Below are positions 60,902 to 64,000 of a DNA stretch of 64,000 bases, one piece after another. The stretch is from Gammaproteobacteria bacterium (GTDB lineage Bacteria > Pseudomonadota > Gammaproteobacteria > Steroidobacterales > Steroidobacteraceae). A model generated the notes under the pieces. The model made no database searches. It saw only the letters and a program-made list of their open reading frames with translations, and had not been told where the DNA came from. The stretch is from assembly GCA_025358295.1 (NCBI GenBank), contig JANYJY010000046.1, forward strand, positions 45,077-109,076. The letters run 5' to 3'. A program made the position numbers and the translations under genes. Every line of letters begins with the position of its first letter. Positions within the stretch are counted from its first letter, which is position 1.

Positions 60902-61683
60902 GTCTTTTTTGCTTTCTTCGCGGCACGGGATTTGGCATTACGAGCGGTGCGTTCCTGCGCTTCTTTGTAGCGATAGCTCTTCCCCTCCAGATTCAGCAGC
61001 TCGGCTTTGTGCATGAGCCGGTCGACGAGGGTGACGACGCAGCCGGCATTCGGGAAGACTTTGGTCCATTCGCCGAACGGCTTGTTCGTGGTGATAATGA
61101 CCGGATTTTTCTGGTAGCGGCGCGTGATGACCTCGAAGAAGAGGTCGGCATAGCGCGAGTCATAGGATAAATATCCGACCTCATCGATCGCGAGAACTCC
61201 TGGGCTCGTGTATCGACGCAGGCGGCGCGCGAGCGAGGTGGAGGAGTCTTGGGCGGCCAAGTCGTGCAGCATGTCGGATGCGAGCGTGAAGCGGGCCGTG
61301 TGGCCATGCAGAACGGCCTGATGCAACAGATTCTTCGCGATCATCGTCTTGCCGATGCCGTTCGGGCCGATCAACACGATATTGGCCGGTTCCTCGATGA
61401 AGGCGAGGGAGAAGAGTTCTTCGACAAGTGGCCGGTCGCACTGGGTAGGCCAAGTCCATTCGAAGCCAGCCATCGGATTGTAGCGCTGCAGTCGGGCGGC
61501 GTTCAGACGTCGGCGCAAGCTGCGCCGCGAGCGTTCGGCTTCCTCGATCTGTAGGAGCTGCGGCAGCCAAGGCTCCTGGATGCTGGTCTCGATGTTGGCG
61601 AGCAGTCCGTGCAGGCCGAGGTATAGCAGGCGCGCGCGCAAGTTCTCAAGGTTTAAGGGTTCGTTCGGCGGGTTCGTGTCCAT
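60898..61683 (-). CDS. istB: IS21 helper ATPase IstB
   Basis: 261 residues from the ATG at 61683. AAA+ ATPase: Walker A IGPNGIGKTM (about 105-114), Walker B VLAIDEVGYL, and TTNKPFGEW (sensor region). It regulates target choice of the IstA transposase. The frame is open far upstream but that part overlaps istA antisense-like; the real start overlaps istA by 38 bp. The C-terminus is Lys-rich. Intact. Confidence 0.93.
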   Translation of the reverse strand: MDTNPPNEPLNLENLRARLLYLGLHGLLANIETSIQEPWLPQLLQIEEAERSRRSLRRRLNAARLQRYNPMAGFEWTWPTQCDRPLVEELFSLAFIEEPANIVLIGPNGIGKTMIAKNLLHQAVLHGHTARFTLASDMLHDLAAQDSSTSLARRLRRYTSPGVLAIDEVGYLSYDSRYADLFFEVITRRYQKNPVIITTNKPFGEWTKVFPNAGCVVTLVDRLMHKAELLNLEGKSYRYKEAQERTARNAKSRAAKKAKKT

Positions 61684-63169
61684 CGGTCGGCTCCGTGGTG
61701 AGTTGTTCGTAATCGCGCAAGTCGTGTGCCCGCACAGTGATGTGCAGGCGCGGATCGTTCGGCAGCGTGACGGCGACCGGCGGACGCTCACCGCGCAAGA
61801 GCAGTTGGGCATCAATAAAGTGCCGCACGGCGCCCAAGTGCGCGGCGTTCTCGCCGAGTGCTGCGTCGATCGCCTGCGCAAGAGCGTCGCTTCCGTGGGT
61901 ATCGAGCAGCTGCAGGAGGCCGCGGGTGAGGACACCCAAGTGCACGCCGCGCTCGGCGGCGAGCTTATAAAGTCTTTTCGATTCGGGGGCGGCGTGGTGC
62001 AACCGATCGAGCGCACGATGTGCGCGACCAGCGCGTTTGTGCGCCTCCAACGCCGCGACATGACGGGGATCTTCGATCTGTTGGGCGCGATCGAAGGTGC
62101 GCGGGTGATCCGCGATCGTCGCGTAGCCATCGAGGATACGCACCCGCTCGAGCGAGGCGATGATCTCCACTTGGCGACCGACGTGAGTATGCGGGATGCT
62201 GTAATCGTTCAGATCAAAGCGCAGGTACGGAGTTTTCCGCGCAATGGCATCCGCCACGCGTTCTTCGGTGGGAAAGGGGTTATCTGGTAACGGCAGTAAA
62301 TGCGCTCGTTCCTCCGCGAACACCGCACGGACGCTGCGGTCGCGATCTTCCGGGCAGCCGCGCAACGCCGCTTCTTCAAGGCACCACGTGGTTGCCTGGG
62401 CGTTCAGATCCTGGATATCTTTGAACGCACGCGCCGCAAAAAATCGGTCACGAACAAAGCGTATCGCTCGTTCCACGCGGCCTTTTTCGTTGCCGCGCGC
62501 GACCGCCACCGGGCGCGGTTGGAACCGATAATGGGCGGCGAGCTTGAGCAGCGTCGGATGGAAGCGGATCGCATCGCTGCGCCGCTCGAGGACTGCGCTT
62601 TTCAAATTATCGTAAAGAACCACCCGCGGGACCGCGTCCCACGCCGTAAATGCCTCGACATGGCCGCGCAGGAAGTTGTTCATCGCGCTGTTCAGATAAA
62701 AACGCAGGAACAGGTGTCGCGAGTACGAGAGCACCAGGACGAAGGCCATCAGCGGCCGCGTCGCCTTGCCGATGGTGATGGTTCCGAAGTGGGCCCAGTC
62801 GCATTGCGCTTGTTCGCCGGCGAGGGTGCGCAGACGTAAATAGGCTTCCGGTACCGGCCGCGGCCTGAAGCGCGCGACAATGGCGCGGAAGTGATCGGAT
62901 CCACCGCGATAACCGCGCTCGCGCACCATGACGTGCAAGCGGCTCGCGCATAACTTGGGATAAGCTTTGAGCGTCTCGAGGATAAACGGGACGAAGGGAT
63001 CCGCGATCGACGGGCGCGTCGTCTTCTGGGCCGCCGGCACGCCAGCCTGTGCGAGCACGCGGCGTACCGTGGAGTGATGCAGCATGAGTTGCCGTGCGAT
63101 CGTGCCGATCGGCCAGCGCTCGGCGTGATGTAGACGCAGCACCTCGGCTTCCACCGCGCGACTGATCAT
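61646..63169 (-). CDS. istA: IS21 transposase IstA
   Basis: 507 residues. N-terminal helix-turn-helix (WPIGTIARQLMLHHSTVRRVLAQAG), then a DDE integrase core: first Asp in QAQCDWAHFG, second in VLYDNLKSAV, Glu in GNEKGRVERAI. A C-terminal beta-barrel region follows (YSIPHTHVGRQVEI). Full-length and with intact catalytic residues, so the element could be active. Confidence 0.94.
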   Translation of the reverse strand: MISRAVEAEVLRLHHAERWPIGTIARQLMLHHSTVRRVLAQAGVPAAQKTTRPSIADPFVPFILETLKAYPKLCASRLHVMVRERGYRGGSDHFRAIVARFRPRPVPEAYLRLRTLAGEQAQCDWAHFGTITIGKATRPLMAFVLVLSYSRHLFLRFYLNSAMNNFLRGHVEAFTAWDAVPRVVLYDNLKSAVLERRSDAIRFHPTLLKLAAHYRFQPRPVAVARGNEKGRVERAIRFVRDRFFAARAFKDIQDLNAQATTWCLEEAALRGCPEDRDRSVRAVFAEERAHLLPLPDNPFPTEERVADAIARKTPYLRFDLNDYSIPHTHVGRQVEIIASLERVRILDGYATIADHPRTFDRAQQIEDPRHVAALEAHKRAGRAHRALDRLHHAAPESKRLYKLAAERGVHLGVLTRGLLQLLDTHGSDALAQAIDAALGENAAHLGAVRHFIDAQLLLRGERPPVAVTLPNDPRLHITVRAHDLRDYEQLTTEPTDGHEPAERTLKP

Positions 63170-63178
63170 CCGTGCCGC

Positions 63179-63640
63179 TCAACCGAAGTCCCAACCTCGC
63201 CACATGCGCAGACGCGTGAACACCGGCAGCGGTGCATGACAAAAATCGCACCGTCGAACCTGTCGCTGACCACCATAGTCATGTCTCGGCGGTACGATGA
63301 TCGTCTCTTCGGAGGTGCAAGGTGCAACGGCGGTCTCGATCGCGGCCACATTGACCGTGATCGACATCGTGAACACCGGCCCCACCGGTGCACATCCCTG
63401 CTGCGTCACTTTCTCACTTTCACGTTCGCGCCACTCATGCTGTCGAGCGGCGTGTCGCCGGGCTCCTCGGCGCGTGCGTTGGTAGCGTGCGCCGGCACGC
63501 CGGTTCGCGGCACGGCGAGAGATTGCGGCACACTCCCCGGGGCAATAAATGTTGCCGTGATCGCACGGTCCACAGATGCTCACCAATACGTTGCAGCCCC
63601 GACAGCTATACAGCCGGTAGCTCTGCTCCCGTTCTTGCAC
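63179..63640 (-). CDS. Cys-rich basic protein upstream of istA
   Basis: 153 residues from a GTG at 63640; 18 bases further up there is another GTG (63658). LYSCRGCNVLVSICGPCDHGNIYCPGEC looks like a zinc-binding region, followed by a highly basic stretch (RRAANRRAGARYQRTRRGARRHAARQHEWRERE) and KVTQQG, a layout I recall in extra ORFs of some IS21 relatives. The C-terminus has CDFCHA. It ends 9 bp before istA. Probably an accessory DNA- or RNA-binding protein. Confidence 0.6.
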   Translation of the reverse strand: MQEREQSYRLYSCRGCNVLVSICGPCDHGNIYCPGECAAISRRAANRRAGARYQRTRRGARRHAARQHEWRERESEKVTQQGCAPVGPVFTMSITVNVAAIETAVAPCTSEETIIVPPRHDYGGQRQVRRCDFCHAPLPVFTRLRMWRGWDFG

Positions 63641-64000
63641 CGCACGCCCCCACAGCACTGGACAGCGCCGGGCTGCGCGGGGCTAAATGACGTGCGGAAG
63701 ATCGCCCCCACAGGCATCGCACCGCTGGAGGCCCGGGGGTTTTTGATAGGGTCCCCGGGCCTTCTTTGCTTGGGCGTAGGCCTTAAGCTTAGAGCGGAAT
63801 ACCGCTGCCGCGTTGCGAACGCGCAAATCACCAACAAGAACGGATGCTGAAGCTTCTGCCGCTGACCGCGGCAGAAGGCGCCTCGTCTACGTCTGAAACG
63901 ACGTCAGAAAGCCAAAGAAAATCCAAAATCCCCCACCCGGCTACCGGCGGTCAAACCGCGTGTATCCCCGGAATCACGCGCTTTTCGATCCCCGTCCACA
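63641..64000. other. Gene-free flank right of the IS21 element
   Basis: About 360 bp with no convincing gene. It holds two hairpins: AGGCCCGGGG (63729) / CCCCGGGCCT (63753), a 10-bp stem followed by TTCTTT; and CTTCTGCCGC (63853) / GCGGCAGAAG (63868), a 10-bp stem with a 5-nt loop and no T run. Nothing else recognised. Confidence 0.6.
63729..63769 (+). terminator. Possible intrinsic terminator
   Basis: Stem AGGCCCGGGG / CCCCGGGCCT with a 14-base loop, then TTCTTTGCT. Strong stem, weak T run; likely insulates the IS right side. Orientation plus. Confidence 0.45.

Larger units (their letters stand above)
60601..63710 (-). mobile_element. IS21-family insertion sequence
   Basis: A four-gene block on the minus strand: Cys-rich ORF, istA, istB and a small ORF, with the istA/istB overlap typical of IS21. 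I could not identify the ends with certainty. A 9-bp inverted match TGGGGGCGA (60601-60609) / TCGCCCCCA (63702-63710) flanks the block and is my best guess, with low confidence. Real IS21 ends carry several internal repeats that I could not trace. Confidence 0.55.

Noticed and set aside
60898..62130. 410-residue extension of IstB
   Set aside because: The upstream part is Ser/Arg-rich and lies inside istA; IstB homologues start near the ATG at 61683.
63236..63850. 204-residue plus-strand ORF over the Cys-rich IS gene
   Set aside because: Composition is shadow-like and it crosses the hairpin at 63729; the minus-strand frame has the cysteine motifs and ends just before istA.

Overview
The window reads as a chromosomal segment of a GC-rich gammaproteobacterium, probably near the Nevskiales/Steroidobacterales/Xanthomonadales. 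That placement is an inference from the gene families: a gammaproteobacterial GshA, a FadI-type thiolase, a CysB regulator, HrpB, RluF, a GlnK-type P-II protein and an FeS-type CysH. Most of it is densely packed metabolic DNA with many short gene overlaps.

Layout. 1-9.5 kb: degradative and redox genes (partial gabD, dienelactone hydrolase, thiolase, a DUF885 lipoprotein, an SRPBCC protein, a RidA-like lipoprotein, gshA, a membrane diguanylate cyclase, an isoaspartyl peptidase). 9.6-21.2 kb: single-chain pyruvate carboxylase, a ferredoxin plus FAD ferredoxin reductase pair, P-II, an Omp85-type outer-membrane protein, two envelope proteins, divergent ilvH/ilvB, and two VOC proteins. 21.2-33.3 kb: a candidate small RNA, dctA, then an assimilatory sulfur block (cysteine synthase, cysG, cysH, cysB, sbp-cysT-cysW-cysA, DUF934, cysI). 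It covers sulfate uptake, APS reduction, siroheme synthesis, sulfite reduction and sulfide capture. cysD, cysN and cysJ are not in the window. 33.4-56.4 kb: a mixed housekeeping and accessory stretch (CheD-like protein lacking its catalytic Cys, rluF, a DsbD-family reductase, ilvA, a TPR protein kinase, hydrolases, RNase T2, a CDF metal exporter, alkB, hrpB).

56.4-64 kb is mobile DNA. A tRNA-Ile(CAU) gene is split in the anticodon loop by a 227-nt group I intron whose pairings can all be traced. The 3' end of the same tRNA is the left junction of an integrated island. The 14-bp tRNA end is repeated 3,521 bp away, and each copy is followed by about 250 bp of diverged but homologous DNA. Each of these carries the same array of CCTGGGTAAC sites with identical spacing, as expected of integrase arm sites at the ends of two tandem elements. 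Between the copies lie small cargo genes: a lipoprotein, two Cys-rich small proteins, a two-helix membrane protein, and a DUF4160/DUF2442 pair behind a perfect 20-bp palindrome that overlaps its -10 box. Beyond the second copy lies an IS21-family element with istA, istB and two extra small ORFs. No integrase gene is visible.
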